Assembly: GCF_946480185.1 (NCBI RefSeq) | Contig: NZ_CAMLIG010000020.1 | Span: forward strand, 18,157 to 82,156 | DNA from: an uncultured Pedobacter sp. | Lineage (GTDB): Bacteria; Bacteroidota; Bacteroidia; Sphingobacteriales; Sphingobacteriaceae | Direction: 5' to 3' | Length of the DNA stretch: 64,000 nucleotides | Shown here: positions 23,119-32,970 of the stretch, piece after piece | Layout of the letters: each line of letters begins with the position of its first letter | Numbering within the stretch: the first letter of the stretch is position 1 | Notes under the pieces: generated by a model | Database searches by the model: none | Told to the model about the DNA's origin: nothing | What the model saw: the letters and a program-made list of their open reading frames with translations, nothing else | Translations under genes and position numbers: made by a program

Positions 23119-26100
23119 CTACTGGTTGGCTTTTACGTTTCCTGTACGGGTTAACGCGCCCCAGCCACTGATTTCTCCTTTTATAGCCTTTCTTATCGAT
23201 TTAAATAGCACATAGTACATTAACTGGCGCCAAATAAAACGTTGTGGAATGATATAAAGTAGTTTTCTAAGCGGTTCTTTCTCGATTTTAAAAGCAAAAC
23301 ACGCGAAGATTAAATCTACCACCACAAAAATGGCATAATAAAATATCATTAACCCAAAACTGGTTTTTAAAGAGAAAGTACTTGCCAATGCAGCAAGGTT
23401 TAGCGCTCCTAAGTCAATTAAATTCCATATACCGCTAATTAATGCACCAAACATAAATAAATCTGCCAATGGTGCAAATAGTGGCAATATGATTTGAAAT
23501 ATGAGGATATTTGGCATCCCAATCATTCCAAAATAGCCGTATTTTTTATTGAATAAAGCGTCTTTGTTTTTCCAGAAGCTTTGCATAACGCCATAACTCC
23601 ATCTAAATCGTTGCTTTAAAAACATATCAAATGTTTCTGGAGCTTCTGTATAAGCCATCGCTGTGGTACAGTTTTTAACAATGTAACCCGCTTTTAAAAT
23701 GCGCATCGTTAAATCGCAATCTTCTGCCAAAGTATCACTGGTAAAACCTCCAACATGTTGAACAACTTCTTTTCTGAAAGCGCCAATAGCACCCGGGATT
23801 ACGGTGATGCTATTTAAAACTTCAAAAGCCCGGCGGTCCATATTTTGGCTAGTGATATACTCAATAGATTGCCATTTGGTCAAGAAATTGGTTTCGTTAC
23901 CAACTTTAACCGTTCCGGCAATTGCGGCAACATCTTTAAACTCAAAACCTTGCATTAAGTTTTTTATGGCATCCTTGTTCAGTTGCGTATCTGCATCAAT
24001 ACATACAATAAATTCGTAATTACACAAAGAAATACCATAATTTAAAGCAGAAGCCTTTCCGCCGTTAACTTTGGTGATAATTTTTACTTTGTCGTTCCCT
24101 TTAAAAGCTTCCGTTACAACAGCCAAAGTATTATCTTTTGATCCGTCATCAATAAAAAGTAATTCTAAACTTGGATAATCTAAAGCCAATAAACTTTCTA
24201 TGGTTTTTACGGCAGTAACCTCTTCGTTATAAGCAGGAATTAAGATGCTTACCGGTGGATAATGTTCAATAATTGACCGAACCGTTCTGTTTTCTATTCT
24301 CCGTTTTTTTAACGCTAAAACCGTGATGATAAACAGCCTAAGCAGTGCTAAAACAATCGATAGCACAAACACATAATAAAGTGCTTTATTGGTGTAAAAC
24401 AAGGAGCTCACAAATAGTCTGTCGGCTTCTCCAATTAAACCGCTATCTGCATCATCGGCTATAGGGGGCATTACCTCATCCTTGGTTTTTCCAAGGATAC
24501 TGGCTACTGTAGTAAATTGATAGCCGAGTTTTTTGTAATATTCAATGATGCGTGGTAAGGCTTTTACAGTTTGCGAACGGTCTCCACCGGCATCATGTAA
24601 TAAAATAACACTGCCTTTATCATGCTGGGCAATTACGCCATTTACAATTTGATCTGCGGTAACGCCAGGTTCCCAGTCATGCGGGTCAATAGACTCCCCT
24701 ACGTTAATGTAATTCTGCGCCCTACTTTGTGCTACCGGCAATACCTCTGCTCTAACCTGTGGTTCTGCATCGGCATTATACGGCGCTCTAAATAAGATGG
24801 TGCTTCTGCCGGTAATGCATTCTATTAATTTACGGGTTGCATTCAGTTCAAAAATCACCCTTGCCTCACTAACTTTTGAAAGATCCGGGTGGAAGAAAGT
24901 ATGGTTCCCAATTTCATAGCCATCGTCAAAAACTTCTTTAACTAGGGGAATATTGTTTTGAGCCATTATACCGACCATGAAAAAAGTGCCTGGGACTTTC
25001 TCTCTTTTTAAAATAGCTAATATTTGAGGGGTGTAAATTGGATCAGGCCCATCATCAAAGGTTAATATTACCTTTCTATCTGCATGGCCAAATTTGTTGA
25101 TTACATATTTTGTAGGTAAGGAAATGTACTGCTGATCAACAATAGTCTTAGTTACCGAGTCTATTTTTAGGCTAAGTTTGCCTTCTTTTGGCGTGGTTAC
25201 TAAATCTAATATCTCGCCGTCGCCAGTATAATTTATACGGTCGTTAAGTTCAACTTTTGAAAGTTCTTCGCCTTTGTAATTCTGCTTATTTAATGCATCA
25301 ATGGTTAAGTCTCTTTTAAAAAACTTCCAAAGTCGAGGATCTTCAGAACCTAGTCTCCATAATGCAATACCTCCAACGCCCCAATCATCCGCTTTACGCA
25401 TAATGTTAAAGTTTGTGGCTGCATCCGTAAAATAAACCTGATGTTTTACCTTGTGGTTATCTACGTAATCGTAGTGAAGATTAGCAGATTTTGGATCAAA
25501 AATCACCTTAGAGTTATACATTTGCGCATTTGATATGGCCGTTTGGTAAGTCATATTTATACCAACACCGTTTTCTGGCCAGTCAAAACCATAACCTGCA
25601 ATTGCTAAAATTACTTTTGAACTCGGAATTTCATTACATATCTTATCCAGCCTCTCTTCAACCCAGTCCTGGTGCGAAATATCTCCAGGATTACTCAGTT
25701 CAGTGTGCTGGTCATAAGCCATTAAAAAGATATAGTCATTATATTTTACCAGCTCTTTTACGTTATAATCATCATTATCCGGGCTGATATCCTGCGTAAC
25801 CAATAAACCGTTTTTATGAAGAGTCTCATAAAGTTGCTTTTGAAAGGCAATTAAATACTCATCTGTTTGCTCGTTTAGCTCCTCAAAATCTATATTTACA
25901 CCATCTAGTTTGTACTTTTTTAATTGATAAGTTAGGTTATTGATAAAGTGAGTACTATTAGCCTTAGAGTGGATGATCCTACGTACTGCGGCTCCATTCC
26001 AGTCACCGTTGATATAATTTTTAACAGATGCGATAACCTTTTTATGATGCTTTTTTACGATTTTAATGACATCATAATCAATTTTAGCGGTTAAAAGATC

Positions 26101-26520
26101 AGAGTCAGCTTTTATAAAGAAAAACTCAGGAATCACCATATCTAATTTTTCGATATGGTCATTTAACGAAGTATAAGATTGGGCATCCCAATCAACGAAA
26201 AAGCCCACATTCACCCGGTTTAGGTTGTTTGGGTGAAGTTTCTTGTAAAGTTCGCGGTCTCTCTTTAGCTGTACGAGCTTTCTTTTTTCAATAGTGAACT
26301 CCTTGTATTTTGTTGATTTTTTGATTTCGGCAACATTTTTTATGTTGTACGAGTTGTATGCTTTGCTTAAATCTGGCAGTGAGGGATATTTTTTTGACGC
26401 AATAGTAACTACTACGCATATTATAGAGACAATGATGACAAGAAATAATAGCCTGCTTGCCCACTTAAACCGTCTCCATCTGTTACTAGATGGTGTTTGG
26501 AAAATTTGTTTTGAATGCAT
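23119..26520 (-). CDS. Three-module membrane enzyme: GH18-like + NodB deacetylase + GT2 synthase
   Basis: An 1133-residue protein. After an N-terminal membrane segment (about 23-42), residues 100-405 form a GH18-like barrel with DGVNIDFEE (206-214) as catalytic motif. Residues 480-675 form a CE4/NodB deacetylase with TFDDGPD (487-493), His540 and His544 (HTFFH), RAPYNAD and LHDAGGD. A membrane helix near 712-736 is followed by a processive GT2 domain with DDGSKDNT, DAD (842-844), EDCD (932-935) and QRFRW (970-974), then C-terminal membrane helices. The layout suggests polymerisation of an N-acetylhexosamine polymer on the cytoplasmic side, coupled to deacetylation and cleavage outside. No catalytic residue looks lost. 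The product is inferred, not shown. Confidence 0.88.
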   Translation of the reverse strand: MHSKQIFQTPSSNRWRRFKWASRLLFLVIIVSIICVVVTIASKKYPSLPDLSKAYNSYNIKNVAEIKKSTKYKEFTIEKRKLVQLKRDRELYKKLHPNNLNRVNVGFFVDWDAQSYTSLNDHIEKLDMVIPEFFFIKADSDLLTAKIDYDVIKIVKKHHKKVIASVKNYINGDWNGAAVRRIIHSKANSTHFINNLTYQLKKYKLDGVNIDFEELNEQTDEYLIAFQKQLYETLHKNGLLVTQDISPDNDDYNVKELVKYNDYIFLMAYDQHTELSNPGDISHQDWVEERLDKICNEIPSSKVILAIAGYGFDWPENGVGINMTYQTAISNAQMYNSKVIFDPKSANLHYDYVDNHKVKHQVYFTDAATNFNIMRKADDWGVGGIALWRLGSEDPRLWKFFKRDLTIDALNKQNYKGEELSKVELNDRINYTGDGEILDLVTTPKEGKLSLKIDSVTKTIVDQQYISLPTKYVINKFGHADRKVILTFDDGPDPIYTPQILAILKREKVPGTFFMVGIMAQNNIPLVKEVFDDGYEIGNHTFFHPDLSKVSEARVIFELNATRKLIECITGRSTILFRAPYNADAEPQVRAEVLPVAQSRAQNYINVGESIDPHDWEPGVTADQIVNGVIAQHDKGSVILLHDAGGDRSQTVKALPRIIEYYKKLGYQFTTVASILGKTKDEVMPPIADDADSGLIGEADRLFVSSLFYTNKALYYVFVLSIVLALLRLFIITVLALKKRRIENRTVRSIIEHYPPVSILIPAYNEEVTAVKTIESLLALDYPSLELLFIDDGSKDNTLAVVTEAFKGNDKVKIITKVNGGKASALNYGISLCNYEFIVCIDADTQLNKDAIKNLMQGFEFKDVAAIAGTVKVGNETNFLTKWQSIEYITSQNMDRRAFEVLNSITVIPGAIGAFRKEVVQHVGGFTSDTLAEDCDLTMRILKAGYIVKNCTTAMAYTEAPETFDMFLKQRFRWSYGVMQSFWKNKDALFNKKYGYFGMIGMPNILIFQIILPLFAPLADLFMFGALISGIWNLIDLGALNLAALASTFSLKTSFGLMIFYYAIFVVVDLIFACFAFKIEKEPLRKLLYIIPQRFIWRQLMYYVLFKSIRKAIKGEISGWGALTRTGNVKANQ

Positions 26521-26794
26521 TTTCTAATGGAAATAACAAAGCAAATCACGACAAATCATTGGAAAGAACAAATGATTTGTTGTTAATTAGTGTTAATCTT
26601 TTTCTGTTTAGCAAAAAAAGCCTCTTAAAAGAATATTAAAGCCAGTTTTTGTTATAAAGATTGCGCTAGGATTACCTTTAAAATATACTAATTGTGTTCC
26701 GGTGTGCGTAAGAGTTTTTTTAAATAAAAGTAATTTAATACAATCAAAATCCTCAAATATTTTTATGTGTAAGCAAAAATGGCAATTTTGCAGA

Positions 26795-27514
26795 ATGTCA
26801 TTTAAAAGATATCCTGTAATAGTTTTTTTATTGCTCGGTTCTCGGTGCTTTGCGCAAAAGCAGTTAGTTAATATTGTTCAGATAGCGCCCAAGGTTTATA
26901 TTCACGAATCGTTTTTACAAACCAAAGATTTTGGTAAGGTTTCTTGTAACGGGTTAATCTTTATCAATAACAACCAAGCATTGGTTTTTGATACTCCAGC
27001 AAACGAAGAAGCGACCGTTGAGCTGATTAATTGTATCCAAGATAGTTTAAACGCCAAAATTGTTGGGGTTGTGGTCAATCATTTTCATGATGATTGTTTG
27101 GCTGGTTTGGCGCTTTTCCATCAATTAAATATTCCATCCTATGCAAATTACCGAACCATTGAATTGGCAAAATTAAAAGGGCGTCAAATTCCAGAAAATG
27201 GATTTAACAAAAAGTTGATATTAAAGGTTGGCGGAGAACGGGTAGGTAATTTCTATTTTGGTGCGGCACATACAAAAGATAATATTGTAAGTTATATTCC
27301 AGGAGAAAAAGTACTTTTTGGAGGATGTATGACAAAGGCACTTGGTGCCAACAAAGGGAATTTGGAAGATGCAGACACTTTGCAATGGGCAAAAACCATA
27401 AGAAAGGTCGAAAAATTGAAGCCTGTAATCGTTGTTCCAGGTCACGGGAAAGTGGGTGGGGCAGACTTGCTTCTTTATACCGAGAACTTATTTAAACGAG
27501 AAGTCGGAAATTAG
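26795..27514 (+). CDS. Subclass B1 metallo-beta-lactamase
   Basis: The ATG at 26795 gives a 239-residue protein with signal peptide MSFKRYPVIVFLLLGSRCFA. It has every zinc ligand of subclass B1: HFHDD with His96, His98 and Asp100, His159 (AAHTKDN), Cys178 (GGCMTK) and His217 (PGHGK). Lys181, three residues after the Cys, is the substrate-carboxylate lysine of B1 enzymes. It should be periplasmic and open beta-lactam rings, probably including carbapenems. Chromosomal B1 enzymes are known in environmental Bacteroidota, including Pedobacter. No mobile element, integron or other resistance gene flanks it, so it looks native. Confidence 0.9.
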   Translation: MSFKRYPVIVFLLLGSRCFAQKQLVNIVQIAPKVYIHESFLQTKDFGKVSCNGLIFINNNQALVFDTPANEEATVELINCIQDSLNAKIVGVVVNHFHDDCLAGLALFHQLNIPSYANYRTIELAKLKGRQIPENGFNKKLILKVGGERVGNFYFGAAHTKDNIVSYIPGEKVLFGGCMTKALGANKGNLEDADTLQWAKTIRKVEKLKPVIVVPGHGKVGGADLLLYTENLFKREVGN

Positions 27515-27633
27515 AACGAACCGCTTTTTTTTGCATAAATGCAGCACAAAATAGGCAGCTTTTTTTAGCTAAAATAATAGATTTCATTTCATGGAGTATA
27601 TTCCTATTTTTGATGCTCAATAATTTAATTAAA

Positions 27634-30096
27634 ATGACGAATTGGTTTAAAAGGAACGGTATACATTTTGGTATCATCTTGTTTTTTGTGATATTATGCT
27701 TTGTGTATTTCACACCTGCTTTTCAGGGTAAAGTTTTAATGCAGAGCGATGTGCAAAAAGCCGGCGCTACACAAAGTGAAATCATGAAGTACAAAGAGCT
27801 TGATGGTAAAGCTCCGCTTTGGACAAATAGTATGTTTGGCGGTATGCCCACTTACCAAATTTGGTTAAAATATCCAAAAAACATCACCACTCATATTATC
27901 GATTTCATTAAAGCATCGTTTCCAAATCCGGTTGACATTGTTTTGTTATACCTTATCGGAACGTATTTTTTATTGATTGTACTGGGCTTAAGTCCGTGGT
28001 TAGCGACGGTTGGTGCCATAGCATTTGGTTTTTCTTCTTATAATTTTATTTTTATAGAGGCTGGGCATAGCAACCAGGCAATGGCAATTGCATTTTTTCC
28101 TTCAATTTTAGCCGGTATAATGTTAACCTTAAAAGGAAGGTATTGGTTAGGCGCAGCAGTTACTTCTTTATTTATTGCTTTGGAAATCAGGTCAAACCAT
28201 ATTCAAATGACCTATTATTTGTTTATTGCTTTGCTGATTTTAATGGGAATCGAGTTTTTTTATGCTTACAAAAATAAAACACTGAAGTCCTTTGGCAAGT
28301 CTGTTGGCGTATTGGTTTTGAGTGCCATTTTAGGAGTCCTTGTTAACGCTGGAACTTTATGGACTACTTATGAATACAGCCAATACTCTACTCGTGGAAA
28401 GTCAAACATTACTACAGATAGTGCACAGCCAAGTAGCGGTTTAGATAAAGATTATGCTTTTCAGTGGAGTCAAGGAATTGGTGAAACCATTACTTTATTA
28501 ATCCCAAATGCCTACGGTGGTGCATCAATGCCTATTTTGGATGGTAAATCAGACGTGGCTAAAGCATTGGTTGGCAAGGGCGCAGATATTAACCAAGCAA
28601 CTGGTTTTGCACAACAAATGCCAGTTTATTGGGGGCCAAAACCATTTACATCTGGGCCTTGGTATTTTGGTGCTTTTATTTTATTCCTGTTTATTTTTGG
28701 ATTATTTATCGTAAAAGGGAAGCTCAAATGGTGGCTTTTAGGCGCTACGGTATTAAGCATATTGTTGGCATTCGGGAAAAATTTCAGTTTAGTATCAGAT
28801 TTATTTTTCGATTACTTCCCACTTTATAACAAATTTAGGTCTGTTGAGTTTAACATGGTAATTGCGAGTTTGTGTGTGCCCATATTGGCATGTTTAGCCA
28901 TTTACGAAGCAATAAAACCAACAGCAGATGTAAAAGAAGTAACAAAGAAACTAAAAACAAGTGCGTATATTGTTTTGGGTATTTTAGTGGTGTTGCTAGC
29001 TATTCCTACACTGTTGTTTAGTTTTAAAGCAGATAATCACCAAGACTTTTTACAACAGTTAAACCAAATTGCCGGTGGCGATAGCAGTTTTGGCGCAACT
29101 ATCTCTGCTGCTTTAATAGATGACAGGATATCGCTTTTTAGAGCAGATGCCATACGTTCTTTATTGTTTATTGTTGTTGGTATAGGCGTTCTTTGGACCT
29201 TAATCAATAAAAAAATAGCACAACCTTTAGGCCTTATTATTATCGGATTAATTGTTTTAACCGATTTATGGTCGTTAGATAAGCGTTATTTGAACGATGA
29301 TAAATTTGTAGCTAAAGCGGTAATGACGCAGCAAGCTAAACCCAGGGAAGTGGATGAGTTTATTTTAAGAGATCCTGATCCTGATTATAGAGTTTTAGAT
29401 TTAACCATCCCAACCTTTCAAAGCGCAGATGCCACTGCTTTCCACAAAACAATTGGAGGTTATCATGCCGCTAAGCTTAAACGTTTTCAGGAGGTAATTG
29501 ATAAGCAGTTTACAGGCAGTATGAACCAAGATGTTTTGGATATGTTGAATACCAAATACTTTATTACTACGGGTAAAGACGGTAAATCAGCAAGTATGCA
29601 GGCTAACGCTACAGCCTGTGGTCACGCATGGTTTGTAGAAAGTATTCAATTTGCAAAAGACAATGATCAGGAAATGCAGGCAATCAGTTCTTTTGATCCG
29701 AAAAAGGTAGCCATTGTGAACCAAGAGTTTAAACATCTAATTGAGGGTCAAAAAGTTGGAATTCCAGAAAATGGGCAAATTAAGTTAACAAGTTACCACC
29801 CAGATTTGTTAAAATATGAATATTCTGTAGATAAAAATGTGGTGGCTGTTTTTTCTGAGATCTGGTATCCTAAAGGATGGAAAATGTACGTTGATGGGCA
29901 AGATACGCCATATTTTAGAGCAGATTATTTACTAAGAGCGGCAGTTTTACCTGCGGGAAATCATAAAATTGAATGGAAATTTGAACCAACTTCATATTTT
30001 TTAGGAGAAAATATTTCTTTATTTGGATCTATTCTCCTATCTTTAATTCTAGCAATAGCGATCTACCGCGAGATCGCCCGTAAGCAACCAGCTTAA
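27634..30096 (+). CDS. YfhO-type multi-pass membrane protein
   Basis: About 820 residues starting MTNWFKRNGIHFGIILFFVI; an ATG seven codons earlier is possible. There are around a dozen membrane helices across the first 550 residues and one at the C-terminus, with a large extracytoplasmic domain between (about 580-790). The early motif GKAPLWTNSMFGGMPTYQ is typical of Bacteroidota YfhO proteins, which share the GT-C fold and are thought to transfer sugars to envelope polymers. The catalytic acidic residue probably lies in the first loop (MQSDVQKAG), but that is inference. It stands alone with its own terminator. Confidence 0.82.
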   Translation: MTNWFKRNGIHFGIILFFVILCFVYFTPAFQGKVLMQSDVQKAGATQSEIMKYKELDGKAPLWTNSMFGGMPTYQIWLKYPKNITTHIIDFIKASFPNPVDIVLLYLIGTYFLLIVLGLSPWLATVGAIAFGFSSYNFIFIEAGHSNQAMAIAFFPSILAGIMLTLKGRYWLGAAVTSLFIALEIRSNHIQMTYYLFIALLILMGIEFFYAYKNKTLKSFGKSVGVLVLSAILGVLVNAGTLWTTYEYSQYSTRGKSNITTDSAQPSSGLDKDYAFQWSQGIGETITLLIPNAYGGASMPILDGKSDVAKALVGKGADINQATGFAQQMPVYWGPKPFTSGPWYFGAFILFLFIFGLFIVKGKLKWWLLGATVLSILLAFGKNFSLVSDLFFDYFPLYNKFRSVEFNMVIASLCVPILACLAIYEAIKPTADVKEVTKKLKTSAYIVLGILVVLLAIPTLLFSFKADNHQDFLQQLNQIAGGDSSFGATISAALIDDRISLFRADAIRSLLFIVVGIGVLWTLINKKIAQPLGLIIIGLIVLTDLWSLDKRYLNDDKFVAKAVMTQQAKPREVDEFILRDPDPDYRVLDLTIPTFQSADATAFHKTIGGYHAAKLKRFQEVIDKQFTGSMNQDVLDMLNTKYFITTGKDGKSASMQANATACGHAWFVESIQFAKDNDQEMQAISSFDPKKVAIVNQEFKHLIEGQKVGIPENGQIKLTSYHPDLLKYEYSVDKNVVAVFSEIWYPKGWKMYVDGQDTPYFRADYLLRAAVLPAGNHKIEWKFEPTSYFLGENISLFGSILLSLILAIAIYREIARKQPA

Positions 30097-30114
30097 ACTA
30101 ACCAGTATAAGAGG

Positions 30115-30142
30115 AAATCCCGATTCAAAAAGATCGGGATTT
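30115..30142 (+). terminator. Terminator after the YfhO-type gene
   Basis: AAATCCCGAT (30115-30124) pairs with ATCGGGATTT (30133-30142), followed by TCTGCTTTT. It lies 18 bases beyond the stop. Confidence 0.75.
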
Positions 30143-30172
30143 TCTGCTTTTAGTGCTTTTTCAATAAACGTG

Positions 30173-30931
30173 TTAGTCGTTTGTTTTATTGTTTCTGAGG
30201 AAATAAAAAAAGAGACGGAATGCAATTATACCGTGGTTGATGATGTTGGGAATGATGCCGTAATAATGGGTGAATATTTTGAAGCGTTCTTTTAAACTTT
30301 GCAAATGTTTTTGTTTAGACATACCGCCCATTAAATACTTAGCGACAAAGAAATTCACGTTTACAATTTTCTCGGACCTTGCTATTGCGCTTAAAATCCA
30401 GTCAATATCTGCGCTAAGCTGGTAGTTTAAATTGTATGGTTTAGTGACAGATTTTTTGATGTAAATAGCTTGGTGACTCACACTCATTCCATATTTAAAG
30501 CTGTTTAAACTCAGTTTTTCCGGGGTTTGATGTCTGCGTGTTCCTTGGCTTTCCAAATTTGCGTTCAGCATTTCGGTTTCGCCGTAGTAGATGTCCGCAT
30601 TTTCTGCTGTTGCGAAAATCTTTTCAACCGTATCGCTTTCATAAATTTCGTCGCCCGAGTTCATAAAAAGCACATAATCTCCAGTTGCCAAAGTAAGGCC
30701 TTTGTTCATCGCATCATAAATGCCTTTGTCCTTTTCGCTAACTAATTTTGAAATATTTTCCTTATATTTTTCAATAATCGCTAAAGTGCCATCATTACTG
30801 GCGCCATCAATAATAATATACTCAATGTTGCCGTAGCTTTGGTTAATTACGGATTTGATGGTGCGCTCAATATCCCTTACGTTGTTGTACACAACGGTTA
30901 TTACAGATAAAGTTGGACTAAATGCTTTCAT
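30173..30931 (-). CDS. Family 2 glycosyltransferase
   Basis: A 252-residue GT-A enzyme. The N-terminus SVITVVYNNVRDIERTIKS and IIIDGASNDGT form the nucleotide-binding part, and the metal-binding DxD-like motif is in YVLFMNSGDEIYES. QLSADIDWIL supplies the later acidic residue. There is no membrane domain, so it probably acts on a lipid-linked acceptor at the inner face. It overlaps the upstream GT4 gene by 14 bases, showing a two-gene operon for surface glycan synthesis. Donor and acceptor sugars are unknown. Confidence 0.87.
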   Translation of the reverse strand: MKAFSPTLSVITVVYNNVRDIERTIKSVINQSYGNIEYIIIDGASNDGTLAIIEKYKENISKLVSEKDKGIYDAMNKGLTLATGDYVLFMNSGDEIYESDTVEKIFATAENADIYYGETEMLNANLESQGTRRHQTPEKLSLNSFKYGMSVSHQAIYIKKSVTKPYNLNYQLSADIDWILSAIARSEKIVNVNFFVAKYLMGGMSKQKHLQSLKERFKIFTHYYGIIPNIINHGIIAFRLFFYFLRNNKTND

Positions 30932-32195
30932 TAAACCGTTTAAGTAAAGATTTGTACAAACTAATATGTTTTAAGGCGATGGTTTCCTCACTAAATTCGC
31001 TCATTACTTTCGCTCGGGCGTTAATACTTAAAGTTGCCCTATCCGGATGATTATAAATCCAGCTTAAACCTTCCATAAAATCGGTTGCATCTTTATATTT
31101 TGCTAAATATCCGTTCTTTTTATGCTCAACCATATCGGGTATTCCTCCGGTTTCAAATGATATTACCGGCGTTCCGCAAGCTAAACTTTCCATTACAGTA
31201 TTAGGCAGGTTATCATCCAAAGAGGTTGTTAAAAAAGCATCTGCGGCAGCGTACGCTTGCGCTAATATTTCATCATTATTAATGGTTCCTAAAAATTGTA
31301 CAGGAATTTTAAATGGTGGAGGCAGTTGGTTATTTCTGTTGCCAAACACAATTAAAGTGGCTTTTTCTGCAATTTCCGGGTTTTTTGCAAGCCATAAATT
31401 AATGGCATCAATTAAATAGGAAGTTCCTTTATGGGCATCTTTTTTAGAGGGCATAAATCCGCTCAGCAAAATGAAATCATCAGGCTTTAAGCCTAAACTT
31501 TCTCTGGCAATTAGTTTATCTACCGGCTTAAAAATGTCAGTTTCTAACGTATTCGGAATGGTATAAACGGGTTTATTTATTAATAGACCACTTTGTTTAG
31601 CTGCATTTGCCAACCAGTTGCTGGGGCTTATGTGTTGTGCTTTTAGTTCTTCATAAGCTGATTTTTTGCGCTCCCAAGTTTTATGAGAAATATCATCTGC
31701 TTCGGGTTCTTTTAATAAGGGGCAAAAGCCACAATGTGTAATATAGTTTTGGCAGTCGAAACGTACATGGCATCCGCCTGTGAACACATTGCTGTCATGC
31801 ATAGTCCAAACAATGGGTTTGTTCAAGAGTGCTAATTTCGCTAAGTCAGGTGGGTTTAAAAAGCCGTGGTTTATCCAATGCAGATGAACAATATCGGCAT
31901 TTAATAATTCGGGGTGTTTGTGAATATCCTTACCGAAAAAGGAAAGGGAGAAAGGAACTTTTAAATCTTTTTCGTAAAAGCGTGGCAAGTATCTTTCGGC
32001 TAAAATCCTAAGAGTGGCAAAAAATTTATCCATTGGTTTTGGATATAAAGCGTTTATATCTGCTCTTTTCCCAAGTTTTATATAAGTGTACAAATCGCTG
32101 TTTATCCCAGCTTTTTTTAGTGCGTTGTTTAGTCTGTAACTTGCTCTTCCAGCTCCTCCATTTCCGTCGTAGGTATTTAAGTGAATTACTCTCAT
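30918..32195 (-). CDS. Family 4 (group 1) glycosyltransferase
   Basis: A 425-residue GT-B enzyme starting MRVIHLNTYDGNGGAGRASY, where the GGAGRAS loop is the acceptor-side glycine motif. The C-terminal domain has FILLSGFMPSKKDAHKGTSY and the donor-binding EX7E-type region SLACGTPVISFETGGIPDMV. An internal cluster of cysteines (GGCHVRFDCQNYITHCGFC) is seen in many Bacteroidota members and may bind a metal. It is cytoplasmic. It overlaps the downstream GT2 gene, so the two probably add successive sugars to one glycan. Confidence 0.88.
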   Translation of the reverse strand: MRVIHLNTYDGNGGAGRASYRLNNALKKAGINSDLYTYIKLGKRADINALYPKPMDKFFATLRILAERYLPRFYEKDLKVPFSLSFFGKDIHKHPELLNADIVHLHWINHGFLNPPDLAKLALLNKPIVWTMHDSNVFTGGCHVRFDCQNYITHCGFCPLLKEPEADDISHKTWERKKSAYEELKAQHISPSNWLANAAKQSGLLINKPVYTIPNTLETDIFKPVDKLIARESLGLKPDDFILLSGFMPSKKDAHKGTSYLIDAINLWLAKNPEIAEKATLIVFGNRNNQLPPPFKIPVQFLGTINNDEILAQAYAAADAFLTTSLDDNLPNTVMESLACGTPVISFETGGIPDMVEHKKNGYLAKYKDATDFMEGLSWIYNHPDRATLSINARAKVMSEFSEETIALKHISLYKSLLKRFNESI

Positions 32196-32297
32196 TGCTG
32201 TAAAAATACAATTCTTTGTTGATTAGGATATTGAAATTTAGAAGAAGATAATGGCATGTTTAATGAGGACATGAAGCGATGGATTATATTTAACAGA

Positions 32298-32903
32298 ATG
32301 GGGACTAAATTAATATTGGTTAGGCATGGGCAATCTGTTTTTAACCTTGAAAACCGTTTTACCGGGTGGAAAGATGTAGATTTAAGTGAGCTTGGGATGG
32401 AGGAAGCTAAACACGCTGGGGAAAAATTAAAAGCTTTTAAGATTGATGTGGTTTATACCTCAGTTTTAATTAGGGCAAAACACACCTACCAAATTATAAA
32501 GAATATTGCCGGATTGCAGGGTTTGCCTGTTATTGAGAATAAAGCTTTAAATGAACGCGGTTATGGAGATTTAGAAGGTTTGAATAAAAGTGAAACTGCT
32601 AAAAAGTTTGGAGAAAAACAGGTTTACATTTGGCGACGTTACTTTGATATTGCTCCGCCAGGAGGCGAAAGTCTTAAAAATACCTATGATCGGGTGATTC
32701 CTTATTTTTTGGAACATATTAAAAAAGATTTAGACAATGGTTTGACCACTTTAATTGTTGCGCATGGAAACAGTTTAAGAGCATTGGTCATGTATTTAGA
32801 AAATTTAACTCCAGCACAAATAGTAGAAAAAGAAATAGCTACCGGAGTCCCGATTATTTATAATTGGCCTGTAGGAAATGTAAAGCACAATAACGGTCTT
32901 TAA
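32298..32903 (+). CDS. gpmA: 2,3-bisphosphoglycerate-dependent phosphoglycerate mutase (short form)
   Basis: From the ATG at 32298 the protein is 201 residues. It begins MGTKLILVRHGQSVFNLENR, with RHG at 9-11 giving the phospho-accepting His10. It also has FTGWKDVDLSELG, LNERGYGDLEGLN and the second histidine in VAHGNSLRAL, so the glycolytic dPGM active site is complete. It is about 45 residues shorter than the E. coli enzyme, mainly through a shorter middle insert and C-terminal tail, as in other short bacterial dPGMs. It interconverts 3- and 2-phosphoglycerate in the cytoplasm. The neighbours are unrelated. Confidence 0.88.
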   Translation: MGTKLILVRHGQSVFNLENRFTGWKDVDLSELGMEEAKHAGEKLKAFKIDVVYTSVLIRAKHTYQIIKNIAGLQGLPVIENKALNERGYGDLEGLNKSETAKKFGEKQVYIWRRYFDIAPPGGESLKNTYDRVIPYFLEHIKKDLDNGLTTLIVAHGNSLRALVMYLENLTPAQIVEKEIATGVPIIYNWPVGNVKHNNGL

Positions 32904-32970
32904 TCTTTAGTAAATATTGTCAGATAAAGACAAGCCCGAAATTCTGCGCTAAATATCCTATATTTAGTTT

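Noticed and set aside
26795..27514. Possible integron or transposon context for the metallo-beta-lactamase
   Set aside because: No recombinase, insertion-sequence end or attC site flanks it; neighbours are ordinary chromosomal genes.
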